In this document: one piece after another, positions 47,351-58,960 of the stretch
How positions within the stretch are numbered: the stretch's first letter is position 1
How the letters are laid out: each line of letters begins with the position of its first letter
NCBI GenBank assembly: GCA_014529385.2
Contig: CM043945.1
Coordinates: 91,587,112-91,651,111 of the forward strand
Direction: 5' to 3'
Length of the DNA: 64,000 nt
From: Adiantum capillus-veneris
Taxonomy: Eukaryota; Streptophyta; Polypodiopsida; Polypodiales; Pteridaceae
Notes under the pieces: generated by a model
The model's input: the letters and a program-made list of their open reading frames with translations, nothing else
Told to the model about the DNA's origin: nothing
Database searches by the model: none
Position numbers and translations under genes: made by a program

Positions 47351-48753
47351 CTATTTGAGATCATACTGAATTTTTAGATGCTTTATATAATTCCTGGCTT
47401 CATGTACTTTGATCACAGGCTCCTTGTATCTCAATTTTTGGGCAAGCATGATTGCTTCTGTACCTTTCAAGGCTGAAAATGATTTGATATTCTTTAAGAC
47501 CCTTACTTTTTCTCGATCACGTGCTGAAAGTTTCTTGTCTTGACTTCGAGTGGACATTCCACTAGTACTAGATGTTGTAACTTTCTCGTCTCGTGAAGAG
47601 GACGAGAAACTTCTGGTAGCCTTCCCGTGGAGTAGGTTTTTCCTAGAAAAATTAGATTTCTCTCCTCCCACTCTGCAACAACCTTGTGTATACGGTTATA
47701 AAACTCATGACCTTGAGCAATGGGTGCTTGTCCATATAAATGAGAGCATGTAACTGTGCGAATGTCATTAACATGATTGAGAGCTTTGATATATGGTAGC
47801 AGCTCCCCAAGGAGGATATTATCCTCATCATCATCAACATTAAATTATGGTGGAAAAATACAATTCAATGCAGGATTCACACATCCCTTTAATGGTTCAT
47901 CATCTACAAGAAGTAATCTTCTTGCATGAAGCCCAAATTTTGATGATGCAATAGCCAACGGTTTGAAAATTTCTTCTACTCCTGGATTATCTAAGCGAGT
48001 GATCCTTGATTCTACGCATGGTTGACATTGGATTTGCCCCCAAATAATAAAGAATGGAAATTTTTCTGTGGCTTCCTTTTCTAAAATCTTGATGATGTCC
48101 ACAACATGCATGTCATTAGCAGCTGACCATATCCCTACATTGAAATTGCTAAGTAGATCCTTTAAAAACTCAATGCATCCTGGACAAAGAACAATATGCT
48201 CATGTCCAAACTTTAAGCTCTTCATTTTCTTGGACTTTTGCCAGCATCTCCTCAGGAACAATCCACACAAGCTCACTATTATAGTCAGCATTGGTTTGTT
48301 GGTGGATGGAAGGTCTGACTCACCTTGCACTTCAATTTCCAAATCCTGGGGTGCTAAAATATTTGTGTTGGATTCTCCTTCTGGCGTTGCACATGTTTTG
48401 GAACTTCCATTGCCTTCTACTTCCATTGTGGTGTCATGCAATCCAATTCCCAACTCTTGGGATAATAGAATATTTTCATTGGATTCTTCTTCTTGCCTTG
48501 CACATGTTCTAGAACTTTCATTGTCTTCTTCCACTGGATTACTCTTTAAATTTATCTCCAGTCGTTGTAGAAGTTGACCTTCAAAGACTTGTAGATTCTT
48601 GTCATCTTTGTCAGAAACTCTTTGGTTGACATGGAGATTGATAGAATCTTTCTCAGTAGGTTCAATGGCATTAGCATCCTCTATACCAACAATCTCGAGT
48701 AAAACTTTGTTAGCCGCAATATCTTGTTGAAGGACTGCAAGTTTAAAGAACAC
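47351..48753 (-). pseudogene. Second FCP1/HAD-like gene, with broken catalytic motif
   Basis: A 302-codon minus-strand ORF (47845-48753) is followed, in the same frame after one TAA (47845), by the rest of the FCP1-type domain. The N-terminal half is acidic with an internal repeat (SSRTCARQEEESNENILLSQ and SSKTCATPEGESNTNILAPQ). The catalytic site reads IIVSLCGLF, where DLNGLL is expected in this plant family, so the nucleophile Asp is Ser. CPGCIEFLKDLLSNFNVGIW, the IWSAAND motif, LLLVDDEPLKGCVNP and, after the stop, LYGQAP follow the family order. A second frame (47351-47671, Ser- and Lys-rich, helical end) seems to be the true tail after a shift. Catalysis is unlikely. Confidence 0.6.
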
Positions 48754-48841
48754 CTAATTTAGATTCCAAAGTATCTACATTTTGATAACTCTTTTTTGTC
48801 ACACTCTTAGAAAAAAATAATCGCAAATAGAAAATTTACTA

Positions 48842-49040
48842 ACTGAAAACACATCTATAATGAATTTGTTTTTATGCTCCTTATTGTCTAGAGATTCCTA
48901 ATCTTTATCTAGCTACATTAGTTCTTTGTCCATGATGGTGGCACCTAGAAGTATACTTGGAGAAACATTTATGCCTTTAAGCTCTAGAGCACAAGTCTCA
49001 TTTTCTATTGCCATGATCTTCTTGCATTGGATGATTTCCT
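48842..49040 (-). pseudogene. Possible upstream exon of the FCP1-like gene
   Basis: Minus-strand reading LVKEIIQCKKIMAIENETCA, then LELKGINVSPSILLGATIMD, is coding-like but has two stops (TAG). It ends before a TTAG acceptor-like sequence upstream of 48753. Weak evidence; it could be intron. Confidence 0.3.
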
Positions 49041-49059
49041 TGACTAAGTTTCTTATGGC

Positions 49060-51130
49060 CTTCAGGCCATACGCCATACGATTCTCTTTGTAGATATCTC
49101 TATGACTTTAAGATAATCCAAAATATGTCTCTTTATGGCCTCAAGGCCATAGGGTTAGGATTGTTGGGAGGTCTCAACATATAAATAGATATATGGCTTC
49201 AAAGCCGTATGGTACTTTATTTATGTGTCACCCTATGGGCCTAAGGCCATGGGTTGTCATAGGGCCACAAGATGCCCTCTATGAGCACTAGTAAGAAACC
49301 ATATATGCTTTATGTTGGCACCCTATCAACCGAGGGCCACAAGGTCGGCCATGGGTTGTCATAGGGCCATAAGATGCCCTCTATGATCACTAGTAAGAAA
49401 CCATATATGATTTATGTTGGCACCCTATCATCCGAGGGCCACAAGATCTGCCTCTTATGCTAGTAAGAAACCCTTTATGCTACATATTGTTGTCACTCTA
49501 TGGCCTTTGGGCGATAGGGTGCCCTCTGTGCTAGTAACAAATCCTCTATGCTCTATGTTTGCACCCTATGGACCTAGGGCCACAAGATACCCTCTATGAT
49601 AGTAAGAAGTCCTCTATTCTCTATGTTTTCACCCTATGGACCTAGGGCCACAAGGTACCCTCTATGCTAGTAGGAAATCCTCTATGATCAATATTGAAAC
49701 CTTATGGCCCCAAGGCCATAGGATGTCCTCTATGCTAGTAAGAAAAACCCTCTACGCTCTATGTTAGCACCCTATGGAGACTTGAGGGCCACAAGGTACC
49801 CTTTATAATGCTACCAAGAAACCTTGTATGCTCTAGGGGAGCACAAAATAGCCCCTAGGCCACAAGGTTCCCTCTATGCTAGAAAGAAAACCTCTACGGT
49901 CTACATTGGCAACCTACAACCCTCGTGCCATAGGGTGCATCAAATGGCTCCTAGTCCATAGGGTGCCTTCTATGCTAGAAAGGAAACCTCTGTGCTCTAC
50001 ATTGACACTCCATGGCCCCAAGGCCATAGGGTGCCCCTTACTCCTAGTATGAAACCATTGAAACTCTATATTAGCATCTAAAGACCGTAGGCCACAAGGT
50101 GAGCTCTATGTTAGTAAGAAACCATCTAAACTCTATGTTGGTAACCTATGGCCCAAAGGCCATAGGATAGCCAAGGAACCCTTTAGGAGCATTCCCCACA
50201 AAGACCACCTTATGGCCCCATGGTGATTTAGTGGCCTAGGTGCCCTTCTTAAGACTCTTTTATTTTTGTATCATATGGCCCCAGGGAAATAAGCTATCCT
50301 CTATGCTATCAAAAAACCGTTTATGCTCTTTGTTGGAATCATATGGACCCAAGGACATAGGGTGCTCTCTATGCTAGCAAGAAACCCTCCATGCTATATG
50401 TTTGCACCCTATGGCACCAAGGACACAGGGTGTCCTCCATGATAGTAAGAAACCCTCTATGCTCTAAGTTTGCACCCCATTTGACTATGTTGATACCCTA
50501 TGGCACCAGGGCCATAGGGTTCTCCCTAGGGCCACAAGGTGCCCTTCAACCTAGGAAGAGACCCTATGCCCTAAAATGGTACTCTTTGGCCTCAGGGTCA
50601 TAGGGTGCCTTCTATGCTAGTAGGATACATTATATGGTCTAGGTTTCCACTCTATTGTGTAGGGCTAAAAGGTTTGCTCTATGAAGAAACCATGTATATT
50701 ATATGTTGGCAGTGTATGGCCCTAGGGATAGAAGTAAACCCTAGGGCTATAGGGTGTCCTCTATGCTACTATCATATGGTCCAAGGGCCAGATAGTGACC
50801 AAGGTATCATGTGTATGAGAATTCTCTACTATATATACAAAAACCACTTTATGGAACTATGGCGTCCCAAGGGCAACAAGGTGCTAATAAAAAGCCCTCT
50901 ATGCTCTATGTTGGCACCCTATGGCCCCAAGGCCATAGGGAGGTCTTTATGCTAGTAAAATTTCCTCTATGCACTATGTTTACGTGTATACTTATAAGAA
51001 GCCATTTATGCACTATGTTGGTATCTTATGACCCTAGATCCATAAGATGTCCTCTATGGTAAAAGAGAAATCTTACATGGGATATGATGGCATCCTATGG
51101 TCCTAGGGCCATAGGGTGCCCTCTATGCTA
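49060..51130. repeat. Main array of the palindrome-bearing 68-bp repeat
   Basis: About thirty tandem units. A well kept unit (49529-49596) is 68 bp: GCTAGTAACAAATCCTCTAT, then CTCTATGTTTGCACCCTATG, GACCTAGGGCCACAAG and a CCCTCTAT join. Where best kept, the core reads CACCCTATGGCC....GGCCATAGGGTG and could form a hairpin. Unit length varies and some units carry longer spacers. Confidence 0.9.
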
Positions 51131-52085
51131 GCAAAATGTGTAAGTTACTACTGCGATAAATATGCAATCCAATATACAAAATTGAATCATTATCATACAT
51201 CATACATTTGTTGCTTTGCCACGCAGTTGAAGGGGTCTTTGCCTTCAAATATCATCATAACATTCAAACATTTAAATCAAATTTGCAAGTACTTTAATTC
51301 ACAAATGCATTGATCTGTTGATGGATGGAAGGTCCGGCTCACCATGCACTTTGATTTACAAATCCTGAGGGGCAAAAGTATTTGTGCTGGATTCTTCTTA
51401 TGGCATTGCACATGTTTTGGAACTTGCATTGCCTTCTACTTCCAATTTACAGACTTAAACAGTGGTTATACATTATACAATCATTTCTTTGCAATAAACC
51501 TTGATATAATGTTCCGATTGCTACATGACAAGCTAAAAAATTCTACTAGTCCTAGCTTCCCTCTATTGAAAAAAATTCAACATATAAATTCCAATTCTCT
51601 TCATCATCTAGAAGAGAAACAAAATCATAGTTTGGAACAAAATACTCGCACTTTAATATCTTGGAATAAAATCTTGTTACAATTAAAGAACTAGATCTTC
51701 ACATAATCCAAAGGACAAATGCTTCAATACCCATTTATACTCGATATTTACTATCTAAGAAAATAATTGGTGTTTACAACAAATGTTAAATATATGTTTA
51801 ATCTAGTTAGTTGCAATACAAAGATAATTATTTCAAACGCTTACACCATCAATTCACAATAGAAGAACTTACACTCAACAAAAAATTATCATACATCAAT
51901 TGTTCAAACTTTCATTTTGGAATTTTGAGGACTAAATACTTTTTAGTTTTTTCTAGCTTATTTCATTCTCAATAGAATATTAAACCATGATCATAAGATA
52001 AGAAATATATGTCCCTAATGTATATGGACACAAGATATAAGGCCAAAGAAAAATGTTTTTGAAACACTTAAAGAGTCTTTAGGTG
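51131..52085. other. Non-coding with a 130-bp copy of FCP1-like gene sequence
   Basis: 51311-51441 repeats 48296-48424, part of the acidic N-terminal half of the FCP1-like gene, at roughly four bases in five. The remainder is AT-rich with no gene. A 116-codon plus-strand ORF here is a shadow. Confidence 0.6.
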
Positions 52086-52690
52086 ACCTAGAATAACCAA
52101 CCTATGGTCTAAAGGCCATAGGGTGTCATGTGATGTTTTATAAGATGTGTCCAGAAGAGCTAGGTGATTTGCATCCATGGGGTGGTTTAAGTGCCCCTGT
52201 GGAGATTCTATGTCACCACCCTATGGCCCTAAGGCCTTAGGGTATCCCAAATGCTCTTGGATAACATATGTTTCCTTCTAGAATAGCCCAAATACTCATG
52301 TGCCCGTTTAGAGACTTTATGTAATCACTCTATATACATAAGATTGTAAGATAGCTGTGTTGACACCCTATGGCCTTAAGGCTGTAGACTAGCCCAAATG
52401 CTTATGTGCCCTTTTAAAGACTCTATGTAATCACCCTATATCCATAAGATTGTAGGGTAGTCAAATGCTTTTGGGGGATTCTATGTTGACACCCTATGGG
52501 CCTACGGCTATAGAGTAACCTAGATGCTTATGTGCCCTTTTAGAGACTTGGTGTAATCACCCTACATCCATAAGGTTGTAGGGTATCGCATTTTCTTTTG
52601 GGGGATTCTATGGCCCTAGGGCCATAGGGTGTCATGTCTACAAAGAACTCTATGATCCTCAAGTCATAGGGTATTCTTCCCAAACCTCAT
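52086..52690. repeat. Palindromic repeat array, second type
   Basis: Shares the CCTATGG...CCATAGGGTG core with the 49060-51130 array, but has a longer unit of roughly 120 bp with CTTATGTGCCCTTTTAGAGA and ATCACCCTATATCCATAAG spacers. Confidence 0.8.
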
Positions 52691-52862
52691 ATGATCAATT
52701 AACTTTAAAGTATTACATAATATATTCTTATACATAATATATATATCTTATGACCATATATAAATGTAGAATTCTATTTACCACAACATGTCCATATAAT
52801 ATATACACTTAAGTCTAATTCATTTATTGTGAAAAAACTCAAACTCACAAGTTCACATTTTT

Positions 52863-53634
52863 TCAAAGAAAATAAATTGAGAAAAATAACGAGCCAAACA
52901 TCAATGTTTTTAACATCATGGGTAGATTTGAGATGGGACAAATAAAATAAAATGACAACAATAATAATCTAAATATCAGTAATGTAATATTATTCGCAAA
53001 GAGCACATGTTTGGATGGTTCTGATCCCATTAAGGAGCTCAAAGGTAGAACTTGCATTTCATACCATTTAGCTTTTTCAAAAATTGCCTTCTCTAGGGAA
53101 GCAGCATGCTGATACTTGACCAAGCCGGAAATTAAAAACTCTGATGGTTGATGTGCTACCCCACATACTTCATTAATTACTTTACCAAATTGGGCAGCAC
53201 TCCAAACACTAAATGTAAGACTTTTGTGTGTTGTATCTATGATGCAAACACCAACACGAATTTTAGATCTATTCTCACTGTAGAGAAACTCAATGCCTTC
53301 CAACACACTTGATTGTCCATGGTAAAATGAATTGCAAACTAGAAGTGCCATTTTTTTGTGCAATGATCCACTGCACATATCCTCTAGTGATCTCAGGAAT
53401 TGGCTCTTTCTCCTTTCTTTTTTGTAGAAGGAGATTTAGCCATTGCGTACAACTCGTGAAGAGAGATTTGTAAATCTCATCTATAATGTTATAATGAGAC
53501 TTACATTTATCCCATGAAGAAACTTCTATTGATGATGGATATATCTCTTTAAATGCCATCAACATTTGAGGCTCAAAAACCCTGGTCTTCTTTAAGACCG
53601 TTGCACGTGCAGTGAGGTCGAGCATGCCCGCTTC
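52863..53634 (-). pseudogene. 3' part of a host-type gene split by gypsy element 3
   Basis: Minus-strand coding from the insertion site: EAGMLDLTARATVLKKTRVF, then QMLMAFKEIYPSSIEVSSWD, IIDEIYKSLFTSC, KRKEKEPIPEITRGY. Near 53351-53357, a run of seven A on the minus strand, the frame changes into a second block: MALLVCNSFYHGQSSVLEGI, RSKIRVGVCIIDTTHKSLTF, WSAAQFGKVINEVCGVAHQP. The frame at the element border (GAA codon first) continues exactly from the exon at 62137-62390. The second block is mostly globular with a hydrophobic end. No domain recognised. Confidence 0.6.
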
Positions 53635-53638
53635 ACGT

Positions 53639-54872
53639 TGATAGACCGCTTTTGGCGTGTACAAAGTAGCGTTTATATGCATGGTCATATGTAAAAAAAG
53701 ATGTAAATACATGCATTTGGGAGCTTTGAAAAGTGGTTTCAAGTTCAAAAAAAGATGCAACGTGTACACATTGTGAATAGTCAGGTTCGTGCGCTAGCAG
53801 TCGAGCACATGTACATGCCCTTATAGGGTATCGGGGCCTTGGATATGGTTTTTGGTGGCTTATTTTGGTTCTAGATAATGTGTTTGAGCTTTATAGAATG
53901 TAAATAATGCAAGTGACAAGTGTGGGTACTCTCATCCCGCTCGAGAAGTTTGACACCTGCGATAACTGTCTATTTGCGGCGCCTGATCTGCGGTGATACG
54001 TGCATCGCCCTGGAAGTGGTCAAAAATGGAATGTGGGGATGTGGAAATGTGATTTGGGTATCAAGGATCAAGCGTGCAAAATTTGGTGAATTTTGGAGCC
54101 CGTTTGGGGGTTTTCCTGCGAAAAATGCCCGTCGGGGATCAAAACTGGCCAAAACTAGGCCATAAAAGGTCAAAAAATGGTCAAAAAAGGTGTGAAATGG
54201 CTTCAAATTGCCACATCACTCACGGTTCCGTGATGGTTCCGGCTGAGGGAGTACTTGTGAAGAGAAATATCAACAATTTCACCCCTCTGTGTGTGGGAGG
54301 AAGCACGGTTCCTACAGGTGGTCTAGTGCAGTCCCGTCGCGTTCCCGTCCTGTTTTCGAGTGTGTGAAGGAGTGAATGAGAGCTTTATCTCTTCAATTTT
54401 GCACTTGGGAGAGTCTATGGAAGTTCTGAGGTTTCCATGGATGTGTGTGTGCAAGGAATTGAGGGAAGAAGGTGCGGCTTTCTGCGAGACTATGTGACCC
54501 TGTATCGGTGCCATTAGGGTTGGCGCTACTCCAAAGAGTCCAACAGAGTGGAGTTTGGTGAAGCTTTTGCAATGGTTTGAGAGTGGCCTTTTGTGTCTGG
54601 AGTTTTTGGTTTTTTCATGGTTTTTCTTGTATATTTTGGTCACCATCAAGCGTGATTTCAAGTGTTGATCACCTCGACTCACCTTGTAGTGTCTGCGGGC
54701 AGGCAAGGGCTTGTAGGTCGAGGCGTTTGGAGTTTGAACTGAGCTTGTGGGTAGAGTTTTTAGGGAGCTTTTTGAGTGGTAGTGAGTGAGGTGAGGAACT
54801 CAAGTAAATTCCTTGTGTTGTGTTGAGTTTTCTGGGTGTGTGAGTGTGTGCACGACATCTTTTGCTCCATCA
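53639..54872 (+). repeat. 5' LTR of gypsy element 3
   Basis: 1234 bp, matches 60903-62136. Confidence 0.96.
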
Positions 54873-54877
54873 TCCTT

Positions 54878-54900
54878 TGGCGATCCCGCTGGGGAGCGGA
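54878..54900 (+). other. Primer binding site of gypsy element 3
   Basis: TGGCGATCCCGCTGGGGAGC starts five bases after the LTR end. The TGGCGA...GCTGGGGA form is common next to plant gypsy LTRs. Confidence 0.75.
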
Positions 54901-55040
54901 AATTTGCCGGTTGTGCACTCAGGTGAAGCGGTTTTGCTGTGAAGTTCGAGCTTCATTGAAAAAAAGTGGTGGTTTGGTTGAGGTGCAAGACTTCAAATTT
55001 TGTGGAATTACTCACGTGAGGGAGAAGCAACTTCAAAGGG

Positions 55041-56309
55041 ATGGCGTATAGTCGGCCACTGTTTACAGGGAAGGAGGATGTGAAGGACTGGATTGCGGAC
55101 TTTGAATGCCATACGCTTGGTATGCACATTGTGAATGACGATGCCAAGCTTCATGTATTTCCTCTTGCGCTCAAAGGAGAAGCTCGGGAGTGGTTTGAAG
55201 GTTTAGAGGAAGACAAAAAGCAAACATAAGAGCAGGTGAAGCTGGCAATTTTTTACAGGTTTGGGAAGAAACTAACCGCAACAGAAGCGACGACAAAATT
55301 GAGAGGTTTGCAACAAGATGTTCATGCTAACTTTAAAGAGTTTTTGCAACACTTCAAAGGGCTTTGGGTTCAATTAGAGGCGGCATCCAAAGTACCTCCA
55401 GGGGATTTCTTTAAAGTGCGTCAGTTTATGGATTGTCTCCATCCAAGTGTAAGGGAGAAGGTCGATCAAGAGGAGCCTTCTACATTTGAAAGTGCTGTGG
55501 AAATTGCCGAGGCCAAGAGAAAGAAGATCAAGAGAAGGTGGGAGCAAGGCATGACACACGTTGAGCCAGTTGTGGTGCAACCAATGGTCCCTGTGACAAC
55601 AGATGATAGAGTGGAGCGAGTGGTTCAAGGTCTTGATCCCGTTACGGCCTGGGTTTTTCATGATCTTGCTGGTCAGTTGCAAGAATTAAGAATTAACATA
55701 ATGAATAGGAACCAAAGAGAGGAGCGGCCAACTGGGAGAGGCAGGGGACGAAGGCTACAAGGAAGATGCTACAATTGTGATGAAGAGGGTCATTACGCCC
55801 CTGATTGTCCTGAACCACCAAGAGAGAGAGGAGGGATATACCCCCTATATGGACGTGGTCGAGGAAGAATAGAAGAAAATCATCAAGAACGGGCACTAGA
55901 AGCACCGCCGCCTTAACAACAACCGCAACTGTTGCCTGCAAATGGAGAAGGTAGGGCTATCAACATCATTACCCTTGAGCATCAAGATGTGGATGTTTTG
56001 GCCAATAAGAGAGCTAGGCATGATAGGGAGAAAGAGACAAAAGAAGAGAGGGAAACAAGAGCAAGGAAAGGAAAGGCTAAGGTAGAAGACAAACCATAAA
56101 GTAGCAAGAGGCGACGAAGAAGGAAAATTGGTCCAAAGGACTACCTCCTTGGCCAAGGTGTTGAAGACTATGATATTGTCGACGACATACGAAATCAAAA
56201 GGCAAATATATCTTTTGGTCAGCTGGTGGCCTTGAATGCTAAATTGAGGAGGCAATGGACCAAGTGTGTGAGTACACGGCTCCCTTCCAAGAAGGAAAAG
56301 CGTTAAAGC
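55041..56309 (+). pseudogene. gag of gypsy element 3
   Basis: Starts ATG 55041 (MAYSRPLFTGKEDVKDWIAD). Capsid core: LHVFPLALKGEAREWFEGLE, then after TAA 55227 LTATEATTKLRGLQQDVHAN, FKEFLQHFKGLWVQLEAA. One intact knuckle CYNCDEEGHYAPDC near 55767. A TAA at 55914 (CAA parent) is followed by a basic linker (KRARHDREKETKEERETRAR) with more stops at 56096 and 56304, all in the same frame as the protease. Forms the particle and binds RNA. Confidence 0.88.
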
Positions 56310-56939
56310 ATGGTGTCATCTTTGAGGGTTGGTCACCCAGTGGATATGGTGCCAATAGTTGAAGTTATGCTGGGAAAGGAGACAGAAGTGCAAGCATATG
56401 TGGATGGTGGTTCCCAGGTGTGTGTCATGACCGAGGCTATCATGAAGGAAGTAGGCGTTAAGATGTCATTGAATGCTTCGATCCGTATGAGGATGGCCAA
56501 CCACAAAAAGGCAAGGTGTCTTGGAATAGCTGAAGATGTGAAGATAAAAGTCTTGGGGATTGAGTGCTTGGTTGATTGCTACGTGATGCAAGCATGTGAG
56601 AATGCGTATCCAATCATTTTAGGGAGGCCATGGCTTATAACCCTTGGTGCTAAGCAGGATTGGGGCACGGGCTTGATCACCATCCCCGACAAAGAGAAAG
56701 GAAGGACCATTGTCTACAACGTGAAGGCACATGAGAGCCGTACATAGCCCCTAGTGGAGATGCAAGATACGGATTTCACGGAAACCACATCATACGATAG
56801 TGATGCTTCGTCTAAATCATCAGAAGAAAGTGTAAAGGAAGGCTTGATGCAATTATGTCCTGATATTTTTGGGATAAGTGTTGAAAAGGAAGCATCGATG
56901 CATGATGTGAAGGTCAAGGAGGAGAAGGATTTAACGTGA
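56310..56939 (+). pseudogene. Aspartic protease of gypsy element 3
   Basis: The site reads AYVDGGSQVCVMTEAIM (DGGS loop), closing with PIILGRPWLITLGAKQDWGT. After a TAG at 56745 an acidic linker (SDASSKSSEESVKEGLMQLC) runs to the inserted DNA. The fold and spacing match the second protease-like domain of element 1 more than its first. Confidence 0.85.
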
Positions 56940-57766
56940 TTTAACGTATGCACTTTGCATATCCTTTAGTACTAAATAGAATGCTTGTAAACTGCCCATC
57001 CGATGTGGGATGAATAGCAGCAGTAAGAGTGAGGTGCTTTCCCCCAACCACTTATAGAAAGTCGCCCACGACTGACGACAAAATATGACTCAAGCATTGA
57101 GTATCCAACCATATACTCGATATGGAATGGAGACAATCAACTAGGGTGAAAGCAGATTGGAGTTTCAAGCAGCCAATCACGAACGCCCCTATTTAGCCAT
57201 CAACTTGTATATCCTTTAGCGTGATTTAACGTATGCACTTTGCATATCCTTTAGTACTAAATAGAATGCTTGTAAACTGCCCATCCGATGCGGGATGAAT
57301 AGCAGCAGTAAGAGTGAGGTGCTTTCCCCCAACCACTTATAGAAAGTCGCCCACGACTGACGACAAACTATGACTCAATCATTGAGTATCCAACCATATA
57401 CTCGATATGGAATGGAGACAATCAACTAGGGTGAAAGCAGATTGGAGTTTCAAGCAGCCAATCACGAACGCCCCTATTTAGCCATCAACTTGTATGGCAG
57501 GGTGTAAACCCATACTAAATCTGCAAGAGAAATTGCACTGACAGTGCAAAAAATTGTAGAATCAATAATGTCCATGAAGTTGCATGCCGCTCTGATACCA
57601 ATGTGAGAACCCTAGGAGCTAGATACCTGGATCCTCCACCCAACCGCTCATACTTATAGGCTCTTAGCCCTAGGATCCCCTATCCACACTGCTAGCTAGC
57701 CCGTGGCCGGGGTCCGTGACCCTCCCCTTAGGGTAGGGCCCTGCCCGTAGGACCCGTGTCCTGACA
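56937..57766. mobile_element. Insertion in gypsy element 3: duplicated 283-bp unit plus a small LTR-like end
   Basis: A unit starting GATTTAACGTATGCACTTTG occurs twice in tandem (about 56939 and 57222), nearly identical. It is followed by GCTCTGATACCA (about 57590), the complement of the initiator-Met primer site TGGTATCAGAGC. Then comes a 165-bp segment 57602-57766 that begins TGTGAG and ends TGACA. This fits a short minus-strand LTR element (TRIM-like) with its 5' LTR on the right, but the partner LTR was not found. Gypsy pol resumes at 57767. Confidence 0.55.
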
Positions 57767-58960
57767 GCCATTGAATATACAGAGTTGCAAGGAGCTAAAG
57801 GAGTCGAGCATAAGATCAATCTAAAAGAAGGTGCCAAGACAAAGGTTCAAAATCTTAGGAGGTTGGGGGTCATTCATGAGAAGGCACTTCATGAAGAGGT
57901 GACAAAGCTTTTGGAAGCAGATTTCATCTTTCGAGTGGAGGAGTCCGAATGGGTCTCTCCAGTTGTTATTGTGCCTAAGAAGAACGGAAGATTTAGGATA
58001 TGTGTTGATTTCAAACCTTTGAATGCTGCCACAAAAAGGAATCATTATCCAGTACCCTTTCTAGATGAAATCCTCAATCAGGTTGCAGGTCATGAACGTT
58101 ACTCAATCATGGATGGATTTTCTGGCTACTTTCAGATCTTGATAGCGATTGAAGATCGATTGAAGACGACCTTCATTACCCCTTGGGGTTGTTTTGCGTA
58201 CAAAAGAATGCCTTTTGGGCTAGTTAATGCATATTCTACCTTCCAAGGATGGATGAATAGAGTGTTTGGTCCCTACTTGGGTAAGTTCATTCTTGTTTTC
58301 ATGGATGACATTGGGTGTTATAGCTCAAGGGTCACACATTTGAAGAAGCTGAGGTTGAGTTTTGAAAGGCTTCAACAAGAGGGTGGGCAACTCACCCCAA
58401 AGAAGTGTAAGTTTGCTCATGCCAGAGTCCATTTGCTAGGACATGTGGTTTCCCAAAATGGAATAGAAGCTGACCCAGAGAAAGTTAAGGCTTTATTGCT
58501 TATGGATCCGCCTAGAAACACAAAGGATTTGGCATCATTTGTGCATAAGCTCAGGTACTTGTCACGTTTTTTCTAGATGCTATGTCAGTATGTGTATCCT
58601 CTCCAGAAACTGAGTCAAAGGGTTCAAGGGTTTGAATGGAATGAAGACATGCAATAGGCTTTTGATGGCATCAAGGAGGTATTGTGTGCTTTACCAACAG
58701 TGAGTCCTCCCAACCTGCAGTCGATTTTCTATGTGTCTATTAGTGTGGGGTTAGTAGCTTTTGGGTCGGTTCTCTTACAAAAGCAAGGAAGGAACTTCAA
58801 GCCAGTGTATTTTGACAGCAAGATGAAGAATGTAAGCGAGTTCTCCTATACGGAAATGGAACAGTGAGTATTTGCCTTGGTTCTTGCATGTCGAAGGTTT
58901 AAAACCTATTTGTTGCCCCAAAAGTTCTATGTGCTCACCACATCGAATCTTTTGCCGGAT
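57767..58960 (+). pseudogene. Reverse transcriptase and RNase H of gypsy element 3
   Basis: RT: EWVSPVVIVPKKNGRFRICV, VDFKPLNAATKRNHYPVPF, YSIMDGFSGYFQILIAIEDR, FGLVNAYSTFQGWMNRVF, and LVFMDDIGCYSS with FMDD intact. The frame ends at TAG 58574 and resumes with RNase H (ISVGLVAFGSVLLQKQG, KPVYFDSKMKNVSEFSYTEM). Stops at 58655 and 58865 are single changes from sense codons. In the RNase H start, the first Asp-containing block is replaced by VSISVG, so activity is doubtful. Confidence 0.9.

Noticed and set aside
48068-48577. 169-codon plus-strand ORF
   Set aside because: It is antisense to the FCP1-like gene, whose minus-strand reading shows family motifs.
54577-54789. 70-codon ORF repeated at 61841-62053 as a second small LTR protein
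   Set aside because: It recurs only because the LTRs are copies, starts with a non-ATG codon, changes between copies are not silent, and it has no relative elsewhere in the window.
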